Positions 16,575 through 25,750 of a DNA stretch of 64,000 bases are shown here, in pieces. The stretch spans positions 1 to 64,000 of the forward strand of contig NZ_AECZ01000002.1 of assembly GCF_000179555.1 (NCBI RefSeq). The letters run 5' to 3'. A program made the position numbers and the translations under genes. This stretch comes from Solidesulfovibrio fructosivorans JJ]. GTDB lineage: Bacteria > Desulfobacterota > Desulfovibrionia > Desulfovibrionales > Desulfovibrionaceae. The first letter of the stretch is position 1. Each line of letters starts with the position of its first letter. The notes beneath the pieces are model-generated. The model made no database searches, was not told the DNA's origin, and was given only the letters and a program-made list of their open reading frames with translations.

Positions 16575-16946
16575 TTATTGTGTGTTTGCATATTTTTGTC
16601 GATTTTTTTTAAGAAAAGATACTTCCTTGGCTTCCCAAATGGAAATTCGCAATAACGCTCCAAAGATACTGATTAAAGTTGCTTCTGAGACAATTAGGCC
16701 AAGCCATGCAAGTATAGGGAAAAATATACTTGATTTTATTATATAAATTTTCCCAATTGATTGGATAAAAATTGTCGATGAATTCTGTAACGTATTAAAT
16801 ATATCTGATTTTATTCCCAACGCCATGGCCGAAAAAAGGAATGCATGCGAGGACAGAAGCCAACCGAGCCTTCCTGAGAGAAGGTCGTATTCGGATTTGG
16901 TTTCTTGCCTAATACACTTGTATTCTTCTAATTCTGAGAGGGCCAT
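16575..16946 (-). CDS. Unknown two-TM membrane protein
   Basis: 123 residues. A charged N-terminal helix (LSELEEYKCIRQETKSEYDL) is followed by RLGWLLSSHAFLFSAMAL, the style seen in small two-helix membrane proteins, then a second hydrophobic segment FFPILAWLGLIVSEATLISI. The tail is basic. It is the first gene of a tight two-gene unit in the AT-rich island; its stop codon abuts the Shine-Dalgarno of the next gene. No function is assigned; a helper or effector in a defence module would fit the transfer signature but is only a guess. Confidence 0.65.
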   Translation of the reverse strand: MALSELEEYKCIRQETKSEYDLLSGRLGWLLSSHAFLFSAMALGIKSDIFNTLQNSSTIFIQSIGKIYIIKSSIFFPILAWLGLIVSEATLISIFGALLRISIWEAKEVSFLKKNRQKYANTQ

Positions 16947-16984
16947 GCCGAGGCGATAAGATATAACATATTATTTGTTGTCAA

Positions 16985-17020
16985 TAAAAAAGCGGCAGAC
17001 CTCAGGTCTGCCGCTTTTTT
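16985..17020. terminator. Bidirectional rho-independent terminator
   Basis: An AGCGGCAGACC/GGTCTGCCGCT stem of 11-12 bp is flanked by A6 on one side and T6 on the other. It ends leuS on the minus strand. On the plus strand no gene reads into it. Confidence 0.93.
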
Positions 17021-17038
17021 ATTGGAAAAAATAATTCT

Positions 17039-19552
17039 CTACCCGACAACCACGTTGACCAGCTTGCCGGGCACCACGATGACCTTGCGCACGGTCTTGC
17101 CGTCGAGGTGCTTGGCCACGTTGGCGTCGGCCAGCGCCGCCTTTTCCAGGTCCGCCTTGGACGCGTCGCGCGCCACGCACACCTTGCCGCGCAGCTTGCC
17201 GTTGACCTGCACCACCACTTCCACCTCGTCGGTGACCAGGGCGGCCGGATCATGGGTCGGCCAGGGTTGGTCGAGCAGCAGCGTCTTGTGTCCGATTTGC
17301 TGCCACAGCTCCTCGCAGATGTGCGGCGCGATGGGCGAAAGCACGGTCAGAAGCGTGGCCACGGCCGAGGAGACGGCCTTGGCCCCCTTGGGCTCGGATT
17401 TCAGCGTCTCCACGTTGGCATACAGGAAATTGACCAGCTCCATGGCCGCCGCGATGGCGGTGTTGAACTGGAACCGTTCGCGGATGTCCGCCCCGGCCTT
17501 GGCCGCCGTGGCATGCTCGCGACGCCGCAGTTCGGCGAAGAGTTCCGGCAGGCCGCCCTGGCCGAGTTCCCCGGCCGGCGCGCAGGCCGCGACCGGCGAC
17601 AGGACCGCCGCAAGCTCCTCGGTCACCAGCCGCCACAGCCGCGAAAGGAACCGCGACGCGCCCTCGATGCCCGTGTCGCTCCAGTCCAGGTCCTTTTCCG
17701 GCGGCGCGGCGAAAAGGATGAACACCCGCACCGTGTCGGCCCCGTACTTGGCGATCATATCGTCGGGGTCCACCACGTTGCCCTTGGACTTGCTCATTTT
17801 CGAGCCGTCCTTGATGACCATGCCCTGGGTCAGCAGGTTGGCGAAAGGCTCGTCGAAGGTGAGGTAGCCCAGGTCGCGCAGCGCTTTGACGAAAAAGCGC
17901 GAGTAGAGCAGGTGCAAAATGGCGTGCTCGATGCCGCCGATGTACTGGTCCACGGGCAGCCAGTACTTGGTGGCCTCGGGATCGAAGGGCCGGTCCCGGT
18001 CCCTCGCCGAAGCGAAGCGGATGAAATACCACGAGGACTCGAAAAAGGTGTCAAGGGTGTCCGTTTCACGCCGGGCCGGGCCGCCGCAGACCGGGCAGGC
18101 AACGTCGGTAAAGGACTTGGACACCGGAAGCGGCGAGCGGCCGTCGGGCAAAAGCGACAGGTCGCGCGGCAGCTCCACGGGCAGATCCTTTTCCGGCACC
18201 GGCGCCACGCCGCATTTGTCGCAGTAGATGACCGGAATGGGCGCGCCCCAGTAGCGCTGGCGCGAGATGTTCCAGTCGCGAAGCCGGTAGTTGACGCTTT
18301 TGGTGCCGCGTCCGGTTTCGGCCAGCCAGTCGATGATTTTGCCCTTGGCCTCTTCGTTTGGCAGGCCGGTGAACTCGCCGGAATCGACGAGTTTGCCCGG
18401 ATCGCTGTAGGCGGCCTCCATGGCGGCCGGATCGAGGGTTTCGCCCTCGGGCGCGATGACGACCTTAAGCGGCAGGTCGTACTTGCGGGCGAACTCGAAG
18501 TCGCGCTGGTCATGGGCCGGAACGGCCATGACCGCGCCCGTGCCGTAGCCCATGAGCACGAAGTTGGCCACGTAGATGGGGATGGGCTTTCCGGTCGCCG
18601 GGTTGATGCAGGAGGCCCCGGTGAAAACGCCTTCCTTTTCCAGATCGTCGGCCCCGCGCACGATGCGGTCCATGTTGCGCACGGATTCGACGAAGGCGTT
18701 GACCGCCGTTTCCTGGGGCTTGCCCTTGATAAGCTTTTGCACCAGCGGATGCTCGGCGGCCAGGCTCATGAAGGTGGCCCCAAACAGCGTGTCCGGGCGG
18801 GTGGTGAAGACCTTTACGGAATCGGCCCCCTCGACGGGCTCGGCCAGCTTGAAGGTCAGCTCCGCGCCAACCGACTTGCCGATCCAGTTGCGCTGCATGG
18901 TGAGCACGCGCTCGGGCCAGCCGCCGACGAGCTGGGCCAGGTCGTCGAGCAGCTCCTCGGCATAGGCGGTTATGCGCAAAAACCACTGCTCCAGGTCCTT
19001 TTGCACCACCGGCTGGTCGCAGCGCCAGCAGCAGCCGTCGATGACCTGCTCGTTGGCCAGCACCGTGCCGCAGGTCTCGCACCAGTTCTGGGGCGAATAT
19101 TTGCGGTAGACGAGGCCTTTTTCCAAAAGCTTTAGGAAAAAGCGCTGCTCATGGACGTAGTAGTCGGGATGGCAGGTGGCCAGCTCCCGGCGCCAGTCGT
19201 AGGAATAGCCAAGGCGCTTGATCTGCGTGCGCATGGACTCGATGTTGGAGAGCGTCCAGGCGGCGGGGTGCAGCTTGTGCTTGATGGCCGCGTTTTCGGC
19301 CGGCATGCCGAAGGCGTCCCAGCCCATGGGGTGCAGGACGTTGTTGCCTTCCATGCGCTTGAAGCGCGCCACCACGTCGCCAATGCAATAGTTGCGCACA
19401 TGCCCCATGTGGATGCGCCCGGAAGGGTAGGGGAACATTTCGAGGACGTAGTACTTGGGGCGGGAGGGATCGGCCTCCACCTTGAAGTGGCCGCCTTCCT
19501 CCCAGATGGCCTGCCATTTTTTCTCGACGTCCTCGGGCACGTACTTGCTCAT
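17039..19552 (-). CDS. leuS: Leucyl-tRNA synthetase
   Basis: 837 residues, class I synthetase charging tRNA-Leu. It has the HIGH-type motif [15 protein letters not shown] near residue 45, the zinc-ribbon cysteines [15 protein letters not shown], the CP1 editing domain with the [13 protein letters not shown] and [17 protein letters not shown] signatures, and KMSKSKGN in the catalytic core. The C-terminal domain ends [12 protein letters not shown]. An AAGGAG Shine-Dalgarno precedes ATG 19552. It is the last gene of ribBA-ribH-nusB-leuS, with a strong terminator behind it. Confidence 0.98.
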   Translation of the reverse strand: MSKYVPEDVEKKWQAIWEEGGHFKVEADPSRPKYYVLEMFPYPSGRIHMGHVRNYCIGDVVARFKRMEGNNVLHPMGWDAFGMPAENAAIKHKLHPAAWTLSNIESMRTQIKRLGYSYDWRRELATCHPDYYVHEQRFFLKLLEKGLVYRKYSPQNWCETCGTVLANEQVIDGCCWRCDQPVVQKDLEQWFLRITAYAEELLDDLAQLVGGWPERVLTMQRNWIGKSVGAELTFKLAEPVEGADSVKVFTTRPDTLFGATFMSLAAEHPLVQKLIKGKPQETAVNAFVESVRNMDRIVRGADDLEKEGVFTGASCINPATGKPIPIYVANFVLMGYGTGAVMAVPAHDQRDFEFARKYDLPLKVVIAPEGETLDPAAMEAAYSDPGKLVDSGEFTGLPNEEAKGKIIDWLAETGRGTKSVNYRLRDWNISRQRYWGAPIPVIYCDKCGVAPVPEKDLPVELPRDLSLLPDGRSPLPVSKSFTDVACPVCGGPARRETDTLDTFFESSWYFIRFASARDRDRPFDPEATKYWLPVDQYIGGIEHAILHLLYSRFFVKALRDLGYLTFDEPFANLLTQGMVIKDGSKMSKSKGNVVDPDDMIAKYGADTVRVFILFAAPPEKDLDWSDTGIEGASRFLSRLWRLVTEELAAVLSPVAACAPAGELGQGGLPELFAELRRREHATAAKAGADIRERFQFNTAIAAAMELVNFLYANVETLKSEPKGAKAVSSAVATLLTVLSPIAPHICEELWQQIGHKTLLLDQPWPTHDPAALVTDEVEVVVQVNGKLRGKVCVARDASKADLEKAALADANVAKHLDGKTVRKVIVVPGKLVNVVVG

Positions 19553-19615
19553 GGGGAAATGCTCCTTGGCGTGGGCGCTTGTGGGACACGCACGACGGCG
19601 TGGACGCAGTGCGGG

Positions 19616-20149
19616 TTAGAGGTCCTTGTGGATTTCGAATTCCCCGCTGTCAACGGCCTTGGCGATGGCGTCGAGGATGCCGTTGATGAAGTTGCGGGAG
19701 TTCTCGTCGCCGTAGCGTTTGGCCAGCTCGATGGCTTCGTTTAAGGCCACGCGCAGCGGAATGTCCGACCGGTAGAGGATCTCGTAGACAGCCAGGCGCA
19801 GGATGGTCAGCTCCACCTTGGCGATGCGGGACAGCTTCCAGTTCTTGGAAAAACGCACGATATGCGCGTCCAGTTCCCGCTGGTTGGTCCAGACGCCGGA
19901 GACGAGTTCCCAGGCGAATTCCTGGCCCGAGCCGTCCTCGCCTTCGGCCACGTCGTGGGGACAGCGGGCAAAGACCCGGCGCAGGGACCGCTCGTCGGCG
20001 GCGGATTCGAAAATAAGACCGTAGAGGCACTCGAAGGCCTGCTTGCGCGCCTTGCGGCGGGAAACGGGCTTCTTGTCCCCGTTGTGGGAGGCTTCTTCTG
20101 GCATGGGGGCGGCTTTTTCTGACATGGCGGTTTGGGCGGCGACGGGCAT
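19616..20149 (-). CDS. nusB: Transcription antitermination factor NusB
   Basis: About 177 residues. After a polar, poorly conserved N-terminus, SRRKARKQAFECLYGLIF starts the all-helical NusB fold, and ILRLAVYEILYRSDIPLRVALNEAIELAKRYGDENSRNFINGILDAI is the diagnostic C-terminal segment. With NusE it binds boxA RNA in rRNA antitermination. The start at 20149 lies four bases after the ribH stop; ATG at 20125 is an alternative. The ribH-nusB pair is a very common bacterial arrangement. Confidence 0.93.
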   Translation of the reverse strand: MPVAAQTAMSEKAAPMPEEASHNGDKKPVSRRKARKQAFECLYGLIFESAADERSLRRVFARCPHDVAEGEDGSGQEFAWELVSGVWTNQRELDAHIVRFSKNWKLSRIAKVELTILRLAVYEILYRSDIPLRVALNEAIELAKRYGDENSRNFINGILDAIAKAVDSGEFEIHKDL

Positions 20150-20152
20150 GGG

Positions 20153-20623
20153 TTAGAGTTGCTCCATAACCCGCACCATCTCGAGGACGGCGGCGGAGGC
20201 TTCCACGCCCTTGTTGCCGGCCTTGGAGCCGGCGCGCTCGATGGCCTGCTCCAGGGTGTCCACGGTCAGGACGCCGAATCCCACGGGCACGTTCGTTTCG
20301 AGCATGACGTGGGCGAGCCCCTTGACGCACTCGTTGGCCACGTACTCGAAATGGGGGGTGGCGCCGCGGATGACCGCGCCGAGGCAGATGACGCCGTTGT
20401 ACTTGGCCGAGGCGGCCAGCTTCTTGGCGGCCAGCGGAATCTCGAACGCGCCCGGCACGCGCACGATGGCGATGTCGTCCCGGTCGGCCCCGTGGCGGGT
20501 CAGGTAGTCGATGGCCCCGCCCACGAGGCGGTCGGTGATGAAATCGTTGAAACGGCCGGCGACGATGGCGAATTTGAGGCCTTTGGCGTCAAGCTGGCCT
20601 TCGATGGTGGTCACGTGCTGCAT
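20153..20623 (-). CDS. ribH: 6,7-dimethyl-8-ribityllumazine synthase
   Basis: 156 residues, full length. Signature segments are [34 protein letters not shown], and [17 protein letters not shown] with the catalytic His. It condenses the butanone phosphate made by RibBA with the ribitylamino-uracil to form lumazine, the substrate of RibE. The start at 20623 follows GGGAGAATC. It lies between ribBA and nusB. Confidence 0.97.
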   Translation of the reverse strand: MQHVTTIEGQLDAKGLKFAIVAGRFNDFITDRLVGGAIDYLTRHGADRDDIAIVRVPGAFEIPLAAKKLAASAKYNGVICLGAVIRGATPHFEYVANECVKGLAHVMLETNVPVGFGVLTVDTLEQAIERAGSKAGNKGVEASAAVLEMVRVMEQL

Positions 20624-20683
20624 GGCGATTCTCCCGGGCGGGGCCGCCCGTTTGGGGATTGCGAAATAACGTCTTCTTCCTGG

Positions 20684-21907
20684 CTACTCGGCCGCCTGCT
20701 GGTCGGGCAGATGGAGCAGATGCCCCATGCGGTCGCGCTTGGTGGTCAGGTAGCAGGTGTTCTCGGCGCAGGGACAGGTCTCGATGGGCACCCGGTCCAC
20801 CACTTCCAGGCCGTAGCCCTCCAGCCCCACGATCTTTTTGGGGTTGTTGGTCATAAGCCGCATCTTGGATACGCCGAGGGCCACCAGAATCTGGGCTCCG
20901 GTGCCGTATTCGCGCAGGTCGGCCTTGAAGCCGAGCTTCAGGTTGGCGTCCACGGTGTCGAGGCCCTGTTCCTGGAGGGCGTAGGCCTTGATCTTGTTGG
21001 CAAGCCCGATGCCCCGGCCTTCCTGGCGCATGTAGAGGATGACGCCCTTGCCCTCGGCCTCGATCATGCGCATGGCCTCGTGGAGCTGGTTGCCGCAGTC
21101 GCAGCGAAGCGACCCGAACACGTCGCCGGTGAGGCACTCGCTGTGCACGCGCACCAGCACGGGTTCATCCGGGTGGATGTCGCCCTTGACCAGGGCGATA
21201 TGGGTCTTGTTGTCCTCGCTGGCATCGAAGGCGATGGCCCGGAAGGTGCCGAAGGCTGTGGGCAATCCGGCTTCGGCCACCTTAGTCACGGCGAGCCGGC
21301 CGTACTTCATGCGGTAACGGATGAGGTCGGCCACGGTGGCGATCTTGATGTTGTGCTTCTCGGCGAATTCCATGAGGTCCGGCATGCGGGCCATGTTGCC
21401 GTCCTCGCGCATGATCTCGCAGATGACGGCGGCGGGCTTGAGTCCGGCGAGCCGGGCCAGGTCCACCGAGCCCTCGGTCTGGCCGGCCCGGTCGAGGACG
21501 CCGCCTTCCTTGGCCCGAAGCGGAAAGATGTGGCCCGGGGTGACGAGGTCGTCGGGACCGGCGCCGTCGGCCACGGCGGCCAGGATGGTGGTGGCCCGGT
21601 CGAAGGCGGAAATGCCCGTGGACACGCCGACCTTGGCCTCGATGGAAACGGTGAACCCGGTGCCAAACGGCGACTTGTTGTCGTTCGTCATCATGGGCAG
21701 CCCGAGCTGGTCGACCATGTCCGGGGCCAGCGACAGGCAGATGAGCCCCCGGCCGTGGGTGGCCATGAAATTGATGGCTTCGGGGGTGACCTTTTCGGCG
21801 GCTATGGTGAGATCGCCTTCGTTTTCGCGGTCTTCGTCGTCGACGAGAACAACCATCCTTCCGGAGCGGATTTCCTCGATGGCTTCCTCGATGGGGCTTA
21901 TGCGCAT
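20684..21907 (-). CDS. ribBA: Bifunctional DHBP synthase / GTP cyclohydrolase II
   Basis: 407 residues. The N-terminal half is RibB (EAIEEIRSGRMVVLVDDEDRENEGDL, then ATHGRGLICLSL) and converts ribulose-5-phosphate to DHBP. The C-terminal half is RibA, with zinc ligands in SECLTGDVFGSLRCDCG and the RQEGRGIGLANKI motif, opening GTP. Both active-site regions look intact, so it should supply both riboflavin precursors. The ATG at 21907 has a GAGG just upstream; the frame extends further but without support. First gene of the rib-nusB-leuS unit. Confidence 0.97.
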   Translation of the reverse strand: MRISPIEEAIEEIRSGRMVVLVDDEDRENEGDLTIAAEKVTPEAINFMATHGRGLICLSLAPDMVDQLGLPMMTNDNKSPFGTGFTVSIEAKVGVSTGISAFDRATTILAAVADGAGPDDLVTPGHIFPLRAKEGGVLDRAGQTEGSVDLARLAGLKPAAVICEIMREDGNMARMPDLMEFAEKHNIKIATVADLIRYRMKYGRLAVTKVAEAGLPTAFGTFRAIAFDASEDNKTHIALVKGDIHPDEPVLVRVHSECLTGDVFGSLRCDCGNQLHEAMRMIEAEGKGVILYMRQEGRGIGLANKIKAYALQEQGLDTVDANLKLGFKADLREYGTGAQILVALGVSKMRLMTNNPKKIVGLEGYGLEVVDRVPIETCPCAENTCYLTTKRDRMGHLLHLPDQQAAE

Positions 21908-22051
21908 TGTGGGTATACCTCGTTGGGGGGCCGTGATCCGGCGCCTGTGGAAAAGACCGAAGACCCGGCCGGGCCGGGTCCAAGGGGGAGATAATCTACG
22001 CGACCGGGGTTGGCAAGGCAAGAAGGCGAAGGCGTCGCGTCGCGAGAGCTC

Positions 22052-22528
22052 CTAGGAGCCGAGGGCGGCGCGCACGAAGGCCGCCGGCATCATCGTGGCC
22101 TTGCCTATGGCCGCTTCGTCCAGACCCGAGGCGGCCATGCGCCGCACCACCGTCTCCATGGGCTCGGCCACCTCGATGATGTGCCCTTCCGGGTCGCGCG
22201 CCCGGAAGCAGCGCTGGCCCCAGGGCTGTTCGGTGACGGCGCAAAGCGGCGCGGTCCGGGCGGCGACCGCCGCATACGCCGCGTCCAGTTCTTCCGTCTC
22301 GAAATAGAGTTCGAAATTGTCCCGGCCAAGGGGCCCCTCCGGCAGGGCCAGGGCGTCCCCGAATATGTGGGTGCCGGCCGTGTCCGCCCGCCACAAGGCA
22401 AACCCGGCGTAGACCACGTAGCCTTCGAGGATCAGGCTCGGCGTCTGGCCCAACACCTCTTCATAAAAGGCGCGGGCGGCCGCCATGTCGCGCACGAACA
22501 CGCAGGGGCTGTGGAAGCGGATGGGCAT
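22052..22528 (-). CDS. VOC/glyoxalase-fold protein
   Basis: 158 residues. The pattern PCVFVRDMAAARAFYEEVLG begins the fold, and RDPEGHIIEVAEPME holds the usual C-terminal metal-ligand glutamate. Metal-dependent isomerases, dioxygenases and antibiotic-binding proteins share this fold, so the reaction is unknown. The C-terminal 35 residues form an extra helical tail. The ATG at 22528 is fixed by AGGAGG directly upstream. It precedes ribBA by about 145 bases on the same strand. Confidence 0.85.
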   Translation of the reverse strand: MPIRFHSPCVFVRDMAAARAFYEEVLGQTPSLILEGYVVYAGFALWRADTAGTHIFGDALALPEGPLGRDNFELYFETEELDAAYAAVAARTAPLCAVTEQPWGQRCFRARDPEGHIIEVAEPMETVVRRMAASGLDEAAIGKATMMPAAFVRAALGS

Positions 22529-22724
22529 GAAACCTCCTGAAGCAACGTGGTGGGGCCCCAATACCGGCTGACGGTCCGGCCGTCCAGCCCCGCCGCGGAA
22601 CCGGCGTCGCAATTGACCGGCGGCCTGGACGTATGCCAGAATGTAAGGATCTGTTGCGGGGGTGTGCTTCGCGCCTGTCGCAAGCGATACGGTTGGCGAC
22701 GGAATGCTGTGCTCTTGAGGTCGG

Positions 22725-23549
22725 ATGGCATTTTCCTTTGACAAGCGGCTTTGCCCCGGGAGTCTGCGGGGTTTTCTTGTAGCCCTTGCCGGCCTTTTCG
22801 TTCTCTTGGCTGTTTGGCAAATTGTCGCAATAGCCATTTCCACCCTGCGTGACGTTCCCTTTCCCACACCGTTGCAGACCGGCCGCCGTCTCCTCGAGCT
22901 GCTCGCCGGCGCGCGACTGAACGGCCACGACATCCTGACCCATGTCCGGGCCAGTCTCGGCCGCTGGCTGGCCGGGCTGGGGATCGCCGCCACGGGCGGT
23001 ATCGCCTACGGGGTGCTAGCGGCGCGGTTTCCGCTGTTCGAGGCCGCCGCCGGCCAGATCCCGCGCCTGTTCCTGCTCGTGCCCGGCCTGGCCTGGATCC
23101 CGGTGGCCATTTTGGCCTTCGGCATCGGCCCGGCGGCCACGGTGTTTATGATCGCGGCCACGGCCTTCGCCCCCATCGCCGTGGGCGTGCTTTCCGGCAT
23201 CCGGGGCGTGGACCCGGCGCTGGTGCGCGCGGCCGGGATGCTCGGAGCCGGGAGAAACGCGCTTTTTTTCCGGGTGCTCCTGCCGGCCGCTCTGCCCATG
23301 GTCATAACCGGCCTGCGCATCGGCTGCGGCACGGGCTGGCGGGTGCTGGTCGCGGCCGAGATGGTCGTCGGCGCGGGCACCGGCCTTGGCTATTCCATCA
23401 TCCAGGCCCGCTGGACCCTCGACTATCTTTCCTCCTTCGCCTGTCTGGTCATCATCTGCGCCATCGGCTTTTTCGTGGAAGGCGTGCTGCTCGGCCGTCT
23501 GGAGGCCGTGACCGTGCGGCGCTGGTCCCTGGACCGGGAGCGGCCGTGA
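22725..23549 (+). CDS. ABC transporter permease (SsuC/TauC type)
   Basis: 274 residues with about six transmembrane helices. The cytoplasmic coupling loop contains AAGMLGAGRNALFFRVLLPAALP, the EAA-type motif of BPD importers of the nitrate/sulfonate/taurine group. The ATG at 22725 has no obvious Shine-Dalgarno. Its last bases overlap the ATPase gene by four bases, so the three-gene importer is translationally coupled. The transported substrate is not known. Confidence 0.9.
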   Translation: MAFSFDKRLCPGSLRGFLVALAGLFVLLAVWQIVAIAISTLRDVPFPTPLQTGRRLLELLAGARLNGHDILTHVRASLGRWLAGLGIAATGGIAYGVLAARFPLFEAAAGQIPRLFLLVPGLAWIPVAILAFGIGPAATVFMIAATAFAPIAVGVLSGIRGVDPALVRAAGMLGAGRNALFFRVLLPAALPMVITGLRIGCGTGWRVLVAAEMVVGAGTGLGYSIIQARWTLDYLSSFACLVIICAIGFFVEGVLLGRLEAVTVRRWSLDRERP

Positions 23550-24349
23550 ACGGGGATGCGCGGGCCGTGGTACGCCTTGAGGCCGTGACCCACTGGTACG
23601 GGGCCGGGGGCAGGCCGGCCCGGCCGGTGCTGGCCGATTTTTCCCTGCTTGCCGCGCCGGGCGAGTGGCTGTGCGTGCTGGGACCGAGCGGCTGCGGCAA
23701 GACCACGCTTTTAAACCTCGTGGCCGGGTTTTTCGCGCCGCGCCGGGGGAAGGTGCTTTGCGGCGGCCGGTCCGTGGCCGGTCCCGGTCCGGACCGGGCC
23801 GTGGTCTTTCAGGAGGCGACGCTTTTTCCGTGGCTGACCGTGGCCGGCAACGTGGGCTTTGGGCTTAAGCGGCAGGGCCTTCGAGGCGAGGCCCACGATG
23901 CGGCCGTTGCCCGGGAGATCGCGCGCATGGGGCTTTCCGGCCATGCCGGCAAGTATCCCCACGCCCTTTCCGGCGGCATGCGCCAGCGGGTGGCCATCGC
24001 CCGGGTGCTGGCCCTGTCCCCGGCCGTGCTGCTTCTCGACGAACCCTTTTCCGCCCTGGACCTGCCCACGCGCGAGCGCTTGCAGGACGAGCTGCTCGCC
24101 ATCTGGGCCGAGACCGGCGCGACCGTGCTCCACGTCACCCACAGCGTGGAAGAGGCGGCCTACTGCGGCGACCGTGTCCTGGTCATGCCGCGCGCCGGCG
24201 GCGGCTGCGTCGAAGAGGTTTCCGTGGACATCCCCCGGCCGCGCGCGCGGCTCGGGCGGGAGGTGATGGGGCTCGAGGCGCGGTTGCGGCACGCGTTGCG
24301 GGCCTGTCTGTTGCAAACGCCGGCCGCGACCGAGGAGGGAAAATCGTGA
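23546..24349 (+). CDS. ABC transporter ATP-binding protein (SsuB/TauB type)
   Basis: 267 residues. Walker A is GPSGCGKTT, the signature is LSGGMRQRVAIARVLA and Walker B is VLLLDEPFSALD, followed by the switch histidine in VLHVTHSVEEA. It powers uptake with the permease at 22725. GTG is the start, overlapping the permease stop in a GTGA arrangement, and its own stop overlaps the next GTG start in the same way. Confidence 0.95.
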   Translation: MNGDARAVVRLEAVTHWYGAGGRPARPVLADFSLLAAPGEWLCVLGPSGCGKTTLLNLVAGFFAPRRGKVLCGGRSVAGPGPDRAVVFQEATLFPWLTVAGNVGFGLKRQGLRGEAHDAAVAREIARMGLSGHAGKYPHALSGGMRQRVAIARVLALSPAVLLLDEPFSALDLPTRERLQDELLAIWAETGATVLHVTHSVEEAAYCGDRVLVMPRAGGGCVEEVSVDIPRPRARLGREVMGLEARLRHALRACLLQTPAATEEGKS

Positions 24350-25290
24350 AACGGGGATGGATGCTGGCGGCGGCGCTTTGGGCGCTGGCCATGAGCATGT
24401 CGTGCGGCGCGGCCCTGGCCGGGGAAGGGCCCGCGTTGCGGCTGGCCTATCAGGACCGCATCGGCAGCGTGATGCCGATCATCGCCCTGCGCGAGGGCTA
24501 TTTCAAGGAAGCCGGGCTCGATTTGACGCCGTTGCAGTTTTCCAGCGGTCCGGCCTGTTCCGAGGCGCTGTATTCCGGCGCGGCGGATGTCGCGGCCATG
24601 GGCGACACGGCGGCGCTGATCATGGCGGCGCGCGCCCCCGGCATGGTGATGCTGGCCAGCCACGCCACGGGCGAGGGACGCCACCGCATCATGGTCCGGG
24701 CCGATTCGCCGCTCAAAACCTTGGCCGATCTCAAGGGCAAGAAGCTCGGCGTCAAAAAGGGCACCTCCACCTACGGCGGGGTGCTGGCGGCGCTCGACAA
24801 GGCGGGCATTCCGGCCGGGTCGGTGGAGATCATCGATCTTTCGCCCTCGACCATGACCGAGGCGCTTTTCGCCGGCTCCATCGACGCCTTTGCCGCCAGC
24901 GAACCCACGCCGTCCGTGGCCGAGACCAAGGGCGCGCGCCAGCTCGTCGACCTGTCCGGGCTCGGCAACGAGTATCCGATCATGATGCTGGCCCGCAAAA
25001 AGTATGTCGCGGCCAACAAGAAGGCCCTGACCCTGTTTTTCGCGGCGCTTAAAAAGGCCGAGGCCTACGCGGCGGCCCATCCCGAGGAGACGGCCCGGAT
25101 CATGGCCGCGCAGACCGGGTTGCCCCTGCCCGCGACCAAGGCGGCGCTGGCCCGGCATATCTACAAGCTGCGCCTGGACGACGGTATCGTGAAAAGCCTG
25201 TCCGCCACGGCGGATTTTCTGGTGCGCGAAAAGGTGCTCCCGGCCGCGCCGGACATGGCCGTGGTCATCGACCGGGAGTTCGTGAACTAA
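24346..25290 (+). CDS. ABC transporter substrate-binding protein (SsuA/NMT1-like)
   Basis: 314 residues with a signal peptide ending about at GAALA (residue 25). The mature part LRLAYQDRIGSVMPIIALREGYFKEAGLDL is the typical start of the NMT1/SsuA family, which binds sulfonates, nitrate, pyrimidine thiamine precursors or riboflavin-like compounds. KGKKLGVKKGTSTYGGVLAAL is the hinge segment. GTG at 24346 overlaps the ATPase stop. The importer sits between ribBA and ribE, which raises, but does not prove, a vitamin-related substrate. Confidence 0.9.
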   Translation: MKRGWMLAAALWALAMSMSCGAALAGEGPALRLAYQDRIGSVMPIIALREGYFKEAGLDLTPLQFSSGPACSEALYSGAADVAAMGDTAALIMAARAPGMVMLASHATGEGRHRIMVRADSPLKTLADLKGKKLGVKKGTSTYGGVLAALDKAGIPAGSVEIIDLSPSTMTEALFAGSIDAFAASEPTPSVAETKGARQLVDLSGLGNEYPIMMLARKKYVAANKKALTLFFAALKKAEAYAAAHPEETARIMAAQTGLPLPATKAALARHIYKLRLDDGIVKSLSATADFLVREKVLPAAPDMAVVIDREFVN

Positions 25291-25293
25291 GCG

Positions 25294-25725
25294 CTAGCGG
25301 ATGAAGTAGCCCACCGCGCGCCAGGTTCCGTCGGCCTGGCGCGCGAAGGTCACGGTCTCGACGGCGCTTTTCTTCTTGGCGAAGCGGGCGTCGAAGGCCA
25401 TGACGACGTACGCGCCGTCCGGAGCGCCGGGCAGGGAGGTCTTGCTCTCGGCCCGGGCGAGGCTGCGGGAGGCGAGGGCGCCGAGGGGCTGGCGAAAGGC
25501 GGTCAGGGCCTTGATCCAGTTTTCTTTCGTGACGGCGGCCTGGAAAAAGGGCGCGGCTTCCTGCCAGCTCTTGCCGTAATCGCCGGCGTCGATGAGTCCG
25601 AGCCAGGCTTTCGCGGCGGTCACGGCCGGTTTCTCCGCGTCGGTCACGGTGGCGTCGGCGGCCGCCAGGGGCGCGGCCCCCAAAAGCAGGATCAGGACGA
25701 GCAAAGAAGCGATACGCGTTTTCAT
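25294..25725 (-). CDS. Exported DUF4019-like protein
   Basis: 143 residues with a clear signal peptide (MKTRIASLLVLILLLGAAPLAAA). The mature domain, including WLGLIDAGDYGKSWQEAAPFFQ and a C-terminal FARQADGTWRAVGYFIR, matches the DUF4019 family of small periplasmic proteins of unknown role. It converges tail to tail with the substrate-binding protein gene, three bases apart, and follows ribE on its own strand by 25 bases. Confidence 0.8.
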   Translation of the reverse strand: MKTRIASLLVLILLLGAAPLAAADATVTDAEKPAVTAAKAWLGLIDAGDYGKSWQEAAPFFQAAVTKENWIKALTAFRQPLGALASRSLARAESKTSLPGAPDGAYVVMAFDARFAKKKSAVETVTFARQADGTWRAVGYFIR

Positions 25726-25750
25726 GAGGTACTCCAGGTGGGTAGGGAGA

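Larger units (their letters stand above)
15900..16980. other. AT-rich island
   Basis: Base composition falls sharply to a visibly AT-rich stretch between chaA and the leuS terminator. Codon use of the two genes inside (Ile-ATA, Leu-TTA, Lys-AAA) is unlike every neighbour. This points to recent horizontal acquisition; no integrase, direct repeat or tRNA was seen at the edges. Confidence 0.8.

Noticed and set aside
22529-22724. Possible FMN riboswitch before the importer operon
   Set aside because: The conserved RFN elements (such as AGGGGTGAAATTCC and GCCCGCGAG) were not found by eye.
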